DNA from: [Clostridium] viride DSM 6836
GTDB lineage: Bacteria; Bacillota; Clostridia; Oscillospirales; Oscillospiraceae
DNA length: 64,000 bases
Reading direction: 5' to 3'
NCBI GenBank assembly: GCA_000620945.1
Contig: KK211198.1
Span: 186,001-250,000, forward strand
The notes under the pieces are model-generated. The model made no database searches. It was not told the DNA's origin and was given only the letters and a program-made list of their open reading frames with translations. Both the position numbers and the translations under genes were made by a program. Below are positions 8,619-18,280 of the stretch, one piece after another. Positions within the stretch are counted from its first letter, which is position 1, and each line of letters begins with the position of its first letter.

Positions 8619-9566
8619 ATGGATTACCGTCTGGTCGCCGATCGTTTGCGAGTAACGGATCAGATCTTAATATTGACCCACCGCCGTCCAGACGGTGACA
8701 CCATTGGTTGTGGGACAGCACTTTGCCATGGTCTTAGAAATCTAGGAAAATGTGCTTATGTTCTCTTCAATTCCGATGCTCATGATCTCTTTACTCCCTA
8801 CTTTGAGGGTTTGACGGCACCGGAGGATTTTTCTCCGCAGTTTGTCGTGACTGTGGATACGGCTGCCATTGACCTCATTCCGGACAATGCACAGCATTGG
8901 GCAACGAACATTGACCTATCCATTGACCACCATGGTTCCAACACGGGCTATGCAAAAGAAAACTGTGTGGACCCCTCCTGTGCCGCCTGTGGAGAGCTGA
9001 TGTATCACATTCTAAAAGAGCTTGGTCCGGTTACGGAACCCATTGCTATGCTCTTATATGTTGCGATCTCCACGGATACCGGTTGCTTTGTCTTTTCGAA
9101 TACCACCCCCCAAACCCATCGCATTGCAGCGGATCTCATGGAGATTGGCTGCGCGCACGAGTGGGTCAATAAGCGCCATTTCCGGACGAAGTCCTTGGCT
9201 CGTTTGCAGCTGGAGAGTCTTCTTACGCAGGAAATGGTTCTCCTGGATGGGGGCCGCACGGTTATGGTTGCGATCACCTTAGACCTGATTGCGCAAGCCG
9301 GAGCAAACGAAGAAGATCTAGAGAACATTGCTTCGGTACTAGAACACTTAAAAGGCGTCGAGAATGCCCTTACCTTGCGGGAGTTGCGTCCGGAAGAATA
9401 TAAGATTTCTCTGCGCACGGGACGCTCTTTGAATGCCTCGGCTGTTTGCGCTTTATTGGGCGGTGGGGGACACCCATCTGCCGCTGGTTGTACCTTCCTA
9501 GGTACCTTGGAGCAAGCGAAAGACGCAATGCTGCGTGCGATAGCGCAGGTTCAAGAACATCTCTAA
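8619..9566 (+). CDS. nrnA: DHH-family oligoribonuclease/pAp phosphatase NrnA
   Basis: NrnA degrades very short RNA (nanoRNA) and dephosphorylates pAp in the cytosol. The 315 residues have the two-part layout: an N-terminal DHH phosphoesterase domain with HRRPDGDTIGCG (metal site), VTVDTA and SIDHHGSN (the DHH motif), and a C-terminal DHHA1 domain ending in the GGGGHPSAAG substrate loop. The ATG follows AAGGGGGC. It is twelve bases after rbfA and precedes truB, a widely conserved arrangement in Firmicutes. Confidence 0.93.
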   Translation: MDYRLVADRLRVTDQILILTHRRPDGDTIGCGTALCHGLRNLGKCAYVLFNSDAHDLFTPYFEGLTAPEDFSPQFVVTVDTAAIDLIPDNAQHWATNIDLSIDHHGSNTGYAKENCVDPSCAACGELMYHILKELGPVTEPIAMLLYVAISTDTGCFVFSNTTPQTHRIAADLMEIGCAHEWVNKRHFRTKSLARLQLESLLTQEMVLLDGGRTVMVAITLDLIAQAGANEEDLENIASVLEHLKGVENALTLRELRPEEYKISLRTGRSLNASAVCALLGGGGHPSAAGCTFLGTLEQAKDAMLRAIAQVQEHL

Positions 9567-9599
9567 CGTGTAATAAAATAGCAAAGCAGGAGAAACACT

Positions 9600-10466
9600 A
9601 TGCCAAGCGGAATTATTGTGATTGATAAGCCCACGGATTGGACCTCTCATGATGTGGTGGCCAAACTCCGTGGTCGATTCAAAGAACGCCGAATTGGGCA
9701 CGCTGGCACCTTAGACCCAATGGCTACGGGCATCCTCCCGGTGTTTGTGGGACGAGCTACCCGCGCCGTTGAATTTGCCTCAGAAGGTGAAAAGGAATAC
9801 ATTGCGGGTCTGCGCCTTGGCCTAGAAACCGATACGCAGGATATCACAGGAACGATCCTATCCTCAAATCCCGTTCATGTCTCCAAGGAGAAAGTTCTGG
9901 AAGTTCTTCCTTCCTATTGCGGAGACCTTCTTCAAATTCCACCCATGTATTCTGCCATCAAACTGCAGGGAAAGAAGCTCTATGAATTGGCTCGCGCCGG
10001 AAAAGAAGTGGAACGAACCCCTCGTCCGATTACCATCTTTTCACTTTCCCTCCTAGAGCAAGTATCCGAAACGGACTTTCTCTTGCGCGTTGCGTGCTCC
10101 AAGGGAACCTATATTCGCACCTTATGTCACGATATCGGGGTATCTCTGGGCTGTGGCGCTTGCCTCTATTCCTTGCGTCGCACCATGGCAGCTGGATTTA
10201 CGGAGGGCGAATCGGTCACCTTAGATCAAGTGCTGAATGCCGAGTCCCCTGAACGCCTGCTGATGCCAGTAGACTCCTATTTTAAGCAGTACCCCTCCCT
10301 TTGTGTGGACAAGGCCGCGGAGTGTAAAATTCGAAATGGTGCAAGTTTTCCCTACGAAGGATTCGACGGTTTTTACCGCGTCTATAATGAAAACCAAGAC
10401 TTTTTAATGCTCGGTAAGATAGAACAAAATCAACTGATAACGGTGAAAAGTTTTTTTGAGGTGTAA
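9600..10466 (+). CDS. truB: tRNA pseudouridine-55 synthase TruB
   Basis: TruB converts U55 of the T-loop of tRNAs to pseudouridine. The 288 residues begin SGIIVIDKPTDWTSHDVV and contain GHAGTLDPMATGIL with the catalytic aspartate at residue 39, then the YSAIKLQGKKLYELAR loop and the C-terminal domain with GTYIRTLCHDIG. AGGAG precedes the ATG. It ends five bases before the preferred ribF start, so translation is probably coupled. Confidence 0.96.
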   Translation: MPSGIIVIDKPTDWTSHDVVAKLRGRFKERRIGHAGTLDPMATGILPVFVGRATRAVEFASEGEKEYIAGLRLGLETDTQDITGTILSSNPVHVSKEKVLEVLPSYCGDLLQIPPMYSAIKLQGKKLYELARAGKEVERTPRPITIFSLSLLEQVSETDFLLRVACSKGTYIRTLCHDIGVSLGCGACLYSLRRTMAAGFTEGESVTLDQVLNAESPERLLMPVDSYFKQYPSLCVDKAAECKIRNGASFPYEGFDGFYRVYNENQDFLMLGKIEQNQLITVKSFFEV

Positions 10467-10470
10467 GGAA

Positions 10471-11379
10471 TTGGAACAAAAACAACGTGTCATTGCATTG
10501 GGTTTTTTTGACGGGGTGCATCGGGGCCATGGTGCCCTCATGCGTAAGGTAACTGAGCGTGCCGAAGAGCTCGGCGCAACCCCCTCCGCCTTTACCTTTG
10601 ACCCCCATCCCCAAAGTATTATTCTAAAGGAGCCGGTTGAGCTCTTGACCTCTCCGGAGGATCGCGCCGATTTGATGCGTCGCTACTACGGAATTGAGGA
10701 TGTCATTGTCACACCATTTACCCAGGAGCGCATGAAGCAGCCTTGGGACTCCTTTGTACGAGATACCCTTCAGAATGAGTTGAATGCCATCCATCTGGTG
10801 GTGGGACACGACTACCACTTTGGGTATCGTGGCGAAGGCAACCGGGAACGATTGACCTCCATTTGCCAGGAGCTTGGCATTGGTTTGGATGTCATTGAAA
10901 AAGTGGAATGCGATGGCATTACCATTTCGTCTACTTATATTCGTACCTTAGTGGCACAAGGAGAGATCGCACGGGCCAATGTGTTCTTGGGTCATCCCTA
11001 TACTTTGAGCGATACCGTATCTCACGGAAAGAAGCTTGGCTCTTCGCTTGGCTTCCCGACGGTAAACCTGAAGCTGAAACCCAATGTCCTCCCCCCTGCC
11101 CTAGGGGTTTATGCCACTCGAGTCTGGCTGGAAAACGGAGACTGTCATATTGCAGTCACCAATGTTGGTAAACGCCCCACGGTAGATGACGGGGAAACCC
11201 TGACCGTCGAAGGCTTCATCCTTGACTTTTCTGGCGATTTGTATGGTCAACATATCCGGATGGAGTTTTTTGAATTCCTTCGCCCGGAAAAGAAGTTCCC
11301 CTCTCTTGATGCTTTGCGCGATGAGATAATGAAAAACGCTCAGCAGACACGGGACTACTTTGCAAGCCAAGCAAAATGA
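10471..11379 (+). CDS. ribF: Bifunctional riboflavin kinase/FAD synthetase RibF
   Basis: RibF phosphorylates riboflavin to FMN and adenylylates FMN to FAD. The product of 302 residues has the N-terminal nucleotidyltransferase domain (ALGFFDGVHRGH, FTFDPHP, GHDYHFGYRGEG, ISSTYIR) and the C-terminal flavokinase domain (GHPYTLSDTVSHGKKLGSSLGFPTVNL, GVYATRV, NVGKRPTV). A TTG at 10456 is in frame, but GAGGTG at 10458-10463 points to the TTG at 10471 as the start. It is the last gene of the rimP operon and is followed by a terminator. Confidence 0.95.
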   Translation: MEQKQRVIALGFFDGVHRGHGALMRKVTERAEELGATPSAFTFDPHPQSIILKEPVELLTSPEDRADLMRRYYGIEDVIVTPFTQERMKQPWDSFVRDTLQNELNAIHLVVGHDYHFGYRGEGNRERLTSICQELGIGLDVIEKVECDGITISSTYIRTLVAQGEIARANVFLGHPYTLSDTVSHGKKLGSSLGFPTVNLKLKPNVLPPALGVYATRVWLENGDCHIAVTNVGKRPTVDDGETLTVEGFILDFSGDLYGQHIRMEFFEFLRPEKKFPSLDALRDEIMKNAQQTRDYFASQAK

Positions 11380-11384
11380 CAAAA

Positions 11385-11411
11385 AACAGCACTTCAATCT
11401 GAAGTGCTGTT
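11385..11411. terminator. Bidirectional terminator between ribF and recN
   Basis: AACAGCACTTC and GAAGTGCTGTT form an eleven-pair stem around a five-base loop, with A-run before and T-run after. It serves both converging operons. Confidence 0.92.
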
Positions 11412-11427
11412 TTTCTATTTATAACCT

Positions 11428-13116
11428 TTATTTTGCTTTATAGTTCTCTGCCTGCTCCAGCAATTCTTGCGCCCCTTGTAAGATGACCTTGGAGATAAGC
11501 GTGCCACCCGTTAATCGCGCTAACTCGGCAATCCGTTCCTCCTTGGAGAGTGGAATGACTTCCGTGTGGGTACGCATGTTTCGCTCCCCTTTTTGGACAA
11601 AGAAGTGCAGATCAGCCATGGCCGCAATTTGAGCCAGGTGTGTGACGCAAAGGAGCTGGCGATGCTTGGCCAACTTAGCCATCTTCGCAGCAACCTTTTC
11701 CGCTGCCCGTCCGCTAATACCCGCATCTACTTCATCAAAAATCAAGGTGGAGATGGGATCATTTTCCGCTAGAACATTTTTGAGTGCCAGCATAATACGC
11801 GCCAACTCACCCCCGGAGGCCACTTTCTGAATGGGTTTTAAACTTTCTCCCAGATTGGCCGACATGAGAAATTGTACATCGTCCATGCCGGTTTGATCCA
11901 TCAGCAACTCCCCGGTCTTCGGCGTCAACTCGGTAAAAAACTGTACTTTGGGCATATCCAACTGGCGCAGTTCTTCTTCAATTTTAATGCGGAGGCGCTC
12001 CCCCGCTTCTATTCTTGCCTTGCGCAACTCCAAGGCCTGTTCCGTTGCCTCCTGAAGAAGTGAGTCGTACCTTTTCTCCATGCGAAGCAAGGTATCGTCT
12101 GCCATCTGGATTTCTTCCAGTTCGGTTCGGCAGCGTTCTAAGTAAGCAAGCATGTCCTCTGTGGTATCTCCATACTTCTTTCGAAGACGGTATAGCACAT
12201 CTAAGCGACCTTCCAAGCGATCGAGTTCACTGGGCGAAAAATCAAATTGCTCTTTCAGATCGCGGATTCGCTCCGCTAGATCCGAAGCAGAATACCGCAG
12301 CTCGGAAAGAAGCTCTGCCGTCTGCTCCAGTTCACCGCTCAAGGCCGATACTGAGCCCAGGGCATGCTCTGCATCGGATAACAAATCCACCGCCCCAGAC
12401 TGATCTTCATTCCCGGAAAGGGCAAAGTATGCCTCTTCCAAGGCTTCCATGAACTTGCCGCTGTTTCGCAACAGTTGGCGGCGATCGCTGAGTTCTTCCA
12501 ACTCGCCGGGACGAAGCTCTGCCCGCGCTAACTCTTGAATTTGATACTGCAAGGTGTCAATGCGGCGTGATTTTTCCGCCTCATCCATCTTAAGTGCGTC
12601 CATTTGGCGACGCAGTGCAGTCAAGTTTTGATACGCCTCTTGAAACCTGGTCAGCAAGGGCCCCAGTTCACCAAAGCTATCTAAGTAGGATAAATGGGTA
12701 TGTTCGTCTAAAAGTTGCTGGCTGTCATGTTGCCCGTGAATATTAATGAGCTGTCTACCCAGCGAACGCAGCTGAGCCGTAGTACAAGGCCGACCACCCA
12801 CGCGGCAAACATTTTTCCCATCCGCCGTCAACTGTCTCGTAATACTCAGTTCCCCATTCTCATCCGGGAAAATTCCCATTTCTTCAAACCAAGGAAGGGG
12901 AGCAAGCTGGCAGAACACTCCACTCACCAAAGCGGATTTTTCCCCCGTTCGTATGAGATCACGGCTGACACGCTCTCCCATCAGGGCCCCAATGGCGTCC
13001 AACACGATGGACTTACCTGCTCCGGTTTCGCCCGTCAATACATTCAGGCCATCGCCGAAAGAGAGGTCAGCCGACTCAATCAGGGCAATATTTTCGATAT
13101 GCAATAACGAAAGCAA
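11428..13116 (-). CDS. recN: DNA repair protein RecN
   Basis: RecN is an SMC-like ATPase that acts at double-strand breaks. The 562 residues show Walker A GETGAGKSIVLDA near the N-terminus, long coiled-coil arms in the middle (about 150-370), the ABC signature KVASGGELARIMLALK and Walker B LIFDEVDAGISGRAA. The start is a TTG at 13116 preceded by GGGAGG. It is the last gene of the nusB-recN operon, 27 bases after argR, a pairing common in Firmicutes. Confidence 0.95.
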   Translation of the reverse strand: MLSLLHIENIALIESADLSFGDGLNVLTGETGAGKSIVLDAIGALMGERVSRDLIRTGEKSALVSGVFCQLAPLPWFEEMGIFPDENGELSITRQLTADGKNVCRVGGRPCTTAQLRSLGRQLINIHGQHDSQQLLDEHTHLSYLDSFGELGPLLTRFQEAYQNLTALRRQMDALKMDEAEKSRRIDTLQYQIQELARAELRPGELEELSDRRQLLRNSGKFMEALEEAYFALSGNEDQSGAVDLLSDAEHALGSVSALSGELEQTAELLSELRYSASDLAERIRDLKEQFDFSPSELDRLEGRLDVLYRLRKKYGDTTEDMLAYLERCRTELEEIQMADDTLLRMEKRYDSLLQEATEQALELRKARIEAGERLRIKIEEELRQLDMPKVQFFTELTPKTGELLMDQTGMDDVQFLMSANLGESLKPIQKVASGGELARIMLALKNVLAENDPISTLIFDEVDAGISGRAAEKVAAKMAKLAKHRQLLCVTHLAQIAAMADLHFFVQKGERNMRTHTEVIPLSKEERIAELARLTGGTLISKVILQGAQELLEQAENYKAK

Positions 13117-13143
13117 GCGTCATCCTCCCTTTCCTATCTTACA

Positions 13144-13602
13144 TCAGCCTTTATCCAGCATTCGTTTGATTTCTTCGCAGAGGGACTCCGCCGTCTCGCT
13201 GCTGCGCATAATCAAAAGGGCGGTATCATCTCCGGCTAAGCTACCAACCATGTCCGGCAATTTCATTCCATCAAGCGCCGAGCAAGCGGCGGAAGCCAGC
13301 CCTGGCATGGTCTTAATCACTACAATATTTTGAGCGGCTTCAAAGGTGGTGACACTCTCTTTGAATATGGTATGAAGGCGATTTGCAATATTCAGCGATG
13401 TTTTCCGTTCACTGACTGCATAGCGATACGCTCCCTGTGCGGTCAGTTCCTTGATCAGGTGAAGCTCTTTGATGTCTCTGGAAATGGTGGCCTGGGTCGA
13501 TTTAAGACCCCTCGCTTCCAACTCCTCTAAGAGCTGATCCTGGGTTTCAATGTCGTTTTCCTGAATGATGTGTAGAATCTCTGCCTGTCGTAATCCCTTC
13601 AT
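13144..13602 (-). CDS. argR: Arginine repressor ArgR/AhrC
   Basis: ArgR is an arginine-sensing hexameric DNA-binding regulator of arginine metabolism. The 152 residues comprise an N-terminal winged helix (IQENDIETQDQLLEELEARG, QATISRDIKELHLIK-like TQATISRDIKELHLIK) and a C-terminal oligomerisation/arginine-binding domain with the GTIAGDDT-type loop, here GSLAGDDTALLI. It overlaps nadK by four bases (ATGA) and sits upstream of recN, so it belongs to the same transcript. No arginine biosynthesis gene is nearby. Confidence 0.93.
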   Translation of the reverse strand: MKGLRQAEILHIIQENDIETQDQLLEELEARGLKSTQATISRDIKELHLIKELTAQGAYRYAVSERKTSLNIANRLHTIFKESVTTFEAAQNIVVIKTMPGLASAACSALDGMKLPDMVGSLAGDDTALLIMRSSETAESLCEEIKRMLDKG

Positions 13603-14474
13603 GAGCGGATCCTCCGTTCCAACTTTTGATTGATAATTTCATAGAAATTTTTATCGGTGAGTTTAATGAGACGGAGCTGTCTTTTGGAACGCTGTATTTC
13701 AACGGTATCTCCCGCAAAAAGCTTGAACGCTTTGCCACCGTCGACCGAAAGATAGGCGGTTTTTCGACTTTGCTTGGGCACCGTCACCTCTATGACACGA
13801 TTGCGATCCAAAACCATGGCCTTTGCGTGCAGCATATGAGCACTAATGGGAGTGACAATGATGTTCTCTGCGGTTGGCTCGACGATGGGGCCGCCCGCTG
13901 AGAGCGAATAGGCCGTGGATCCTGTTGGGGTTGCGACAATGACACCATCTCCATACATATTGCAAATCAGCGCTTTGTCCCCAAATACATTTAGTTCAAT
14001 GACCCGTGCAACCGCACCCTTCGTAATCACCGCATCATTCAACGCGATGCTGCGAAAGAGCACTCTGCCATCCCGGATGACCTTGACATCCACCAGCATA
14101 CGCTGCTCTAAGCTATATTCTCCCCTTACCATTCGGGAGAGGACGCTCAGATCTTCCTGTTCCACCTCTGCCATAAAACCAACGCTACCCATGTTAACAC
14201 CGAGTACCGGAACATCCACGGCACTGGCGTCTTTGGCCGCATGCAGAATGGTACCGTCTCCGCCAAAGCAGACCAAGAGATCCGCATTTCCCAGCTCGGT
14301 TTTTAGGTCTCGAATGGGAATATCGGGAGGTAAATCCACGAGAAGCGACCGGTCAACCAAGAATGGAAAACAGTATACCACCTGTGCCCCCGCATGTTGC
14401 AAAATCTGACCAGCCTCTTGGGCAATTTTTAATTTTTTATCCCGGAATGGATTTGGACACAAAATAATTTTCAC
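13599..14474 (-). CDS. nadK: NAD kinase
   Basis: NAD kinase makes NADP from NAD and ATP or polyphosphate. The 291 residues hold the diagnostic GGDGT motif (VCFGGDGTILHAAK), GVNMGSVGFMAEV, NDAVITKG and the TPTGSTAYSLSAGGPIV segment. The start is a GTG at 14474 with AGGAGG upstream, overlapping the tlyA stop by four bases. The tlyA-nadK-argR-recN order is standard in Clostridia and Bacilli. Confidence 0.95.
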   Translation of the reverse strand: MKIILCPNPFRDKKLKIAQEAGQILQHAGAQVVYCFPFLVDRSLLVDLPPDIPIRDLKTELGNADLLVCFGGDGTILHAAKDASAVDVPVLGVNMGSVGFMAEVEQEDLSVLSRMVRGEYSLEQRMLVDVKVIRDGRVLFRSIALNDAVITKGAVARVIELNVFGDKALICNMYGDGVIVATPTGSTAYSLSAGGPIVEPTAENIIVTPISAHMLHAKAMVLDRNRVIEVTVPKQSRKTAYLSVDGGKAFKLFAGDTVEIQRSKRQLRLIKLTDKNFYEIINQKLERRIRS

Positions 14475-15283
14475 GTGGCGTTTCCTCCTAAGCTTGCATG
14501 AGATTCTGCTACCAAGGCCCTCAAATCTCCCGCATAGGAAAGCACCGGTGATACAGAAAGTAAGGCTAAATACTCGATATTCCCCTCCGGGCCCCGAACC
14601 GGAGAATAGGTTATGTCCTTTACGAAGAACTGGCTCTCGGCAGCATGGTGTAAAAACTGCTCTAAGACTTCCAAGTGGACAGCAGGATCTCGAACGACTC
14701 CCTTTTTGCCGACCTTTTCCTTCCCTGCTTCAAACTGGGGCTTGACCAAAGCAACCACCAAACCAGTCTCTTTGAGCAATGGATAAATGGCAGGCAAAAT
14801 GAGCTTCAAGGAAATAAACGAGACGTCAATCGTACCAAAGTCCAAAGGTTCCGGTATGTCCTCCTTGCTTAAGTAACGCACGTTGGTCCGTTCCATGCAA
14901 ATAACCCGAGGATCGCTACGCAAGCTCCAGGCAAGCTGTCCATAGCCCACATCCACGGCATAGACCTTGCTGGCTCCGCGCTGTAGCATACAATCCGTAA
15001 AGCCTCCCGTGGAAGCACCGGCATCGATGGCACACACCTGGCTTAAGTCCAGTCCAAAGCAATCAATGGCCTTTTCTAGCTTCAGGCCACCTCGACTGAC
15101 ATAGGCAAGGCTTTGCCCTTTAATGGTCAGCACAACATCCTCTTTCAGGGCTACGCCGGCTTTGTCCACCCGTTTCCCATCCACCAAAACCTGCCCTGCC
15201 ATGATCATGGCCTGTGCTCTTTGACGGCTTTCTGCCATTCCGCGCTCAAACAGCAGAACGTCCAAGCGTTTTTTATCCGCCAT
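14471..15283 (-). CDS. tlyA: TlyA family rRNA (cytidine-2'-O)-methyltransferase
   Basis: TlyA-type enzymes methylate ribose 2'-O positions of rRNA; they were once called hemolysins. The product of 270 residues has an N-terminal S4 RNA-binding domain (RLDVLLFERGMAESRQRAQAM, GQVLVDGKRVDKAG) and an FtsJ-like methyltransferase domain with the SAM motif DAGASTGGFTDC, then VDVGYGQL, DVSFISLKLILP and LVKPQFEAG, consistent with the K-D-K-E site. A TTG at 15289 is in frame, but the ATG at 15283 is better spaced from GGAGC. It overlaps the dxs end by eleven bases. Confidence 0.92.
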   Translation of the reverse strand: MADKKRLDVLLFERGMAESRQRAQAMIMAGQVLVDGKRVDKAGVALKEDVVLTIKGQSLAYVSRGGLKLEKAIDCFGLDLSQVCAIDAGASTGGFTDCMLQRGASKVYAVDVGYGQLAWSLRSDPRVICMERTNVRYLSKEDIPEPLDFGTIDVSFISLKLILPAIYPLLKETGLVVALVKPQFEAGKEKVGKKGVVRDPAVHLEVLEQFLHHAAESQFFVKDITYSPVRGPEGNIEYLALLSVSPVLSYAGDLRALVAESHASLGGNAT

Positions 15284-17126
15284 GTCCAAACAGCTCCTTT
15301 GCTTTTTCTACAAGTGAACAATCATCCAGCCCGCAAAGACGTTGCAGCTGTTGAATCGTTCCATGGGGCACAAAGCCGGTTCCGCAGTTACAAAGTACGC
15401 TGCCCTTTAGAGTGATACCCCGTTGCATGAGATGTCCTAAAATTTGTTCTCCCACGCATCCCATGGCGATAACCTCTTCGGCGACCAGCAAGCGCTTGGT
15501 CTTTTCAACCGATTTGACAATGAGGCTACCATCAAGAGGAGAAATTCGATTTAATTTTATGACTTCGGCATAGATTCCTAGCTTCTGCAAGGCTTCCGCA
15601 GCATGAAGAACGGAATTGATCATGGTTCCATAGGTTACCATTGTTAGATCGGAGCCTTCACAAATTCGCACCTCGGGCAAGAGGCTAAGATCCTCTTTGA
15701 ATTCTCCTTCGCTGCCTCTGGGGTAACGAATGGCCACAGGCCCCGTGCACTGCCTCAACACACGCTGCATCATGGAAGTCAGTTCATGGTGGCTGGCCGG
15801 GGCAAAAATCGTCATTCCCGGAACGGTACGCAGAAAGGCGTGGTCAAACAAACCATGATGCGTTTCTCCATCGTCCCCCACCAGACCGGCGCGATCCACA
15901 CAGAAGAGCACCGGCAAATGTTGAATGGCCACATCGTGAAGGAGCATGTCATAGCTCCGCTGAAAAAAGGTGGAGTACACCGCAAATACGGGAAGTAGTC
16001 CCTGCTTAGCCATTCCGGCTGCCATGGTAACGGCATGGCCTTCCGCAATCCCAACATCAAAAAATTGATCGGGATGTTCTTTGGCAAATTGGGTTAGTCC
16101 GGTTCCTGGCTCCATCGCAGCCGTAATGGCAAAGATTTTCTTCTCTGTTTGGGCCAAGTCACAAAGGGTCTTGCCAAACACAGTAGAAAAGCTTTGACCT
16201 GCGGAGGGATGAAGGAGGTTACCGCTTTCCAACTGAAAAGGCGCGATGCCATGAAAGGCATCGGGATTCCGCTCTGCCGGAAGGTAACCATTTCCCTTAA
16301 TGGTTTTCACGTGCAAAAGGACTGGACAGCGGCTTTCCTTTGCCTGCTGTAAAACCCGAGTCAGGGTTTTGACATCATGTCCATCCACCGGCCCCATATA
16401 TTGAAAGCCCATATCCTCAAACAAGCTGCCGGGTAGCAACGCCGCCTTAATGCCAGCCTTCATCTTATGCGTAAGCTGATAAATGGCGCGGCCGGGTGAG
16501 GTGGCACCCATGACCTTCCGATACACCTTTTTAATGCGGAAATACTGTGGCTTTAGCCGTTGACGCGCCAGATGCTTGGCAACGCCAGATATGTTTTTGG
16601 TAATAGACATGCCATTATCATTGAGTATGACGATCATTGGTTCCCCGCTCTGTCCGGCCGTGGATAGGCCTTCATAAGCAAGTCCACCGGTCAACGCGCC
16701 GTCCCCTAAAAGAGCAAGGACATGATAGTGTTCACCCAGATTGGTTCTGGCAATGGCCATTCCGAGCGCAGCCGACACCGCAGCCGAAGCATGCCCAGCT
16801 ACAAAGGCATCGTGTGCGGATTCCACTGGTTTGGGAAAGCCGGCTAGGCCACAAAAGGTACGAATGGTCTCCATTTGTCCATTGCGTCCCGTGAGCATTT
16901 TATGAATATAGCATTGATGTCCTACATCAAAAAGCAAACGATCGCGTTCCGTATCAAAGACACGATGAATGGCAACGGTTAGCTCTACAACGCCCAGGTT
17001 TGAGGCAAGGTGCCCACCCGTTTTTGAAACGACTTCCAGCAAGCGAAACCGCAACTTTTCGCAAAGGGCGGCAGCTTCTGCGTCGCTGATTTTGTGCAGA
17101 GAGGAAAACTCTTCCTGATTGCGCAT
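15273..17126 (-). CDS. dxs: 1-deoxy-D-xylulose-5-phosphate synthase
   Basis: Dxs condenses pyruvate and glyceraldehyde-3-phosphate with thiamine diphosphate, the first step of the non-mevalonate isoprenoid pathway. The 617 residues carry GGHLASNLGVVELTVAIHRVF, DVGHQCYIHKMLTGR, GHASAAVSAALGMAIA, the TPP motif GDGALTGG, DGHDVKTL, and the transketolase pyrimidine domain (DVGIAEGHAVTMAAGMA) plus C-terminal domain. The ATG at 17126 (MRNQEEFSS) follows GAAAGGAG; upstream in-frame sequence lacks a binding site. It lies directly after ispA, linking two isoprenoid steps. Confidence 0.95.
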   Translation of the reverse strand: MRNQEEFSSLHKISDAEAAALCEKLRFRLLEVVSKTGGHLASNLGVVELTVAIHRVFDTERDRLLFDVGHQCYIHKMLTGRNGQMETIRTFCGLAGFPKPVESAHDAFVAGHASAAVSAALGMAIARTNLGEHYHVLALLGDGALTGGLAYEGLSTAGQSGEPMIVILNDNGMSITKNISGVAKHLARQRLKPQYFRIKKVYRKVMGATSPGRAIYQLTHKMKAGIKAALLPGSLFEDMGFQYMGPVDGHDVKTLTRVLQQAKESRCPVLLHVKTIKGNGYLPAERNPDAFHGIAPFQLESGNLLHPSAGQSFSTVFGKTLCDLAQTEKKIFAITAAMEPGTGLTQFAKEHPDQFFDVGIAEGHAVTMAAGMAKQGLLPVFAVYSTFFQRSYDMLLHDVAIQHLPVLFCVDRAGLVGDDGETHHGLFDHAFLRTVPGMTIFAPASHHELTSMMQRVLRQCTGPVAIRYPRGSEGEFKEDLSLLPEVRICEGSDLTMVTYGTMINSVLHAAEALQKLGIYAEVIKLNRISPLDGSLIVKSVEKTKRLLVAEEVIAMGCVGEQILGHLMQRGITLKGSVLCNCGTGFVPHGTIQQLQRLCGLDDCSLVEKAKELFGHGG

Positions 17127-17160
17127 AATCCTCTCCTTTCTGATTTTGACGTAGTATGAT

Positions 17161-18036
17161 CTACGCCCTTCGCTCGGATAGTCGCTCCGATAGCCAAGAT
17201 AAAAACCCATCGGATTCTTGATCTCCCAAGGCTGCCTGTGCCTGCTTGGTTAATCTACGAACCATGTCCCGACAGGAGGAGATATCTGTCAGCGTGACAA
17301 AGGTTACCTTTCCATTGGCCTGATCGGAACCGATTGGCTTACCCAGTTCCTCCTCATTTCCTTCACAGTCCAAGATATCATCTTGAATCTGAAAGGCTAG
17401 GCCAAGCTTTTCGGCATAGGTGCTAAGGGCTTCCATGTTCTTTTCATCGCCACCTGCCGCAATACAGCCAAGCTGCACGGCTGCAATGATGAGCTTTCCT
17501 GTTTTTAGGGACTCGATAGCTTGAATCTGGGACAGCTCCCGGATTTGGAAGGACCCGTCCATATCTAAGACTTGCCCTGCCACCATGCCACTCGGCCCTG
17601 ATGCTTCCGAAAGCACGCGCACGGCAGATAGGCGCTGCTCTGCACTGAACTTTGGCGCCTTGGCAATGACTTCAAAGGCGGCGGTTAAGAGGGCATCGCC
17701 TGCTAGGACTGCGTTGGCCTGCCCAAACACCTTATGGTTGGTGGGGCGGCCCCGACGCAAATCGTCGTCATCCATGCAGGGGAGATCATCGTGTATGAGG
17801 GAATAGGTATGCACCATCTCCAGTGCACAGGCAAAGGGAAGTGCTTCTTCCACCAAGCCTCCACAGAAGCGGCAAGCCTCAAGGGTGAGAACCGGACGAA
17901 TCCGCTTCCCTCCACCTAGGAGACTATAACTCATCGCATCGACGAGCTTCCCAAAAGGCCACAAGGTGTCCAAGTAATCCGCGAGGTAGGCTTCGATCAA
18001 TGCTTGGTCTTCCTGTAATCTTCGTTCATAACTCAT
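17161..18036 (-). CDS. ispA: Polyprenyl (farnesyl/geranyl) diphosphate synthase
   Basis: This trans-prenyltransferase elongates DMAPP/GPP with IPP to short-chain prenyl diphosphates. Of 291 residues, the first aspartate-rich motif is DDLPCMDDDDLRRGRPTNH and the second QIQDDILDCEG; GGGKRIRPVL is the IPP site. The length and the two residues between the first aspartates match bacterial FPP/GGPP synthases. It is three bases after xseB and upstream of dxs, the usual xseA-xseB-ispA-dxs order. Exact chain length cannot be read. Confidence 0.93.
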   Translation of the reverse strand: MSYERRLQEDQALIEAYLADYLDTLWPFGKLVDAMSYSLLGGGKRIRPVLTLEACRFCGGLVEEALPFACALEMVHTYSLIHDDLPCMDDDDLRRGRPTNHKVFGQANAVLAGDALLTAAFEVIAKAPKFSAEQRLSAVRVLSEASGPSGMVAGQVLDMDGSFQIRELSQIQAIESLKTGKLIIAAVQLGCIAAGGDEKNMEALSTYAEKLGLAFQIQDDILDCEGNEEELGKPIGSDQANGKVTFVTLTDISSCRDMVRRLTKQAQAALGDQESDGFLSWLSERLSERRA

Positions 18037-18039
18037 AGC

Positions 18040-18279
18040 TTAGTCCTTTTCCAAGGGAGAAAATTCACACTCTTCCAAGGTTCCATCCGCCTTTGCGGTC
18101 AGTTTATAAACCTTCTTCTCTGCTTTATCCAATAAGGAAGAGCATTGTTTCATCAGCTTCGTCCCCTCTTCAAATAAGGAAAGTGCCTCTTCCAAAGGCC
18201 GATCTCCCCGTTCCAGGAGGGAAACAATTTGCTCCAAACGTCCCATGGATTGCTCAAAGTTGAGTTTTTGTTCAGCCAT
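18040..18279 (-). CDS. xseB: Exodeoxyribonuclease VII small subunit
   Basis: The 79-residue product is the small helical subunit of ExoVII, which degrades single-stranded DNA together with XseA. It has the family signature FEQSMGRLEQIVSLLERGDRPLEEALSLFEEG. It begins one base after xseA ends, so the two are coupled. Confidence 0.95.
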   Translation of the reverse strand: MAEQKLNFEQSMGRLEQIVSLLERGDRPLEEALSLFEEGTKLMKQCSSLLDKAEKKVYKLTAKADGTLEECEFSPLEKD

Positions 18280-18280
18280 T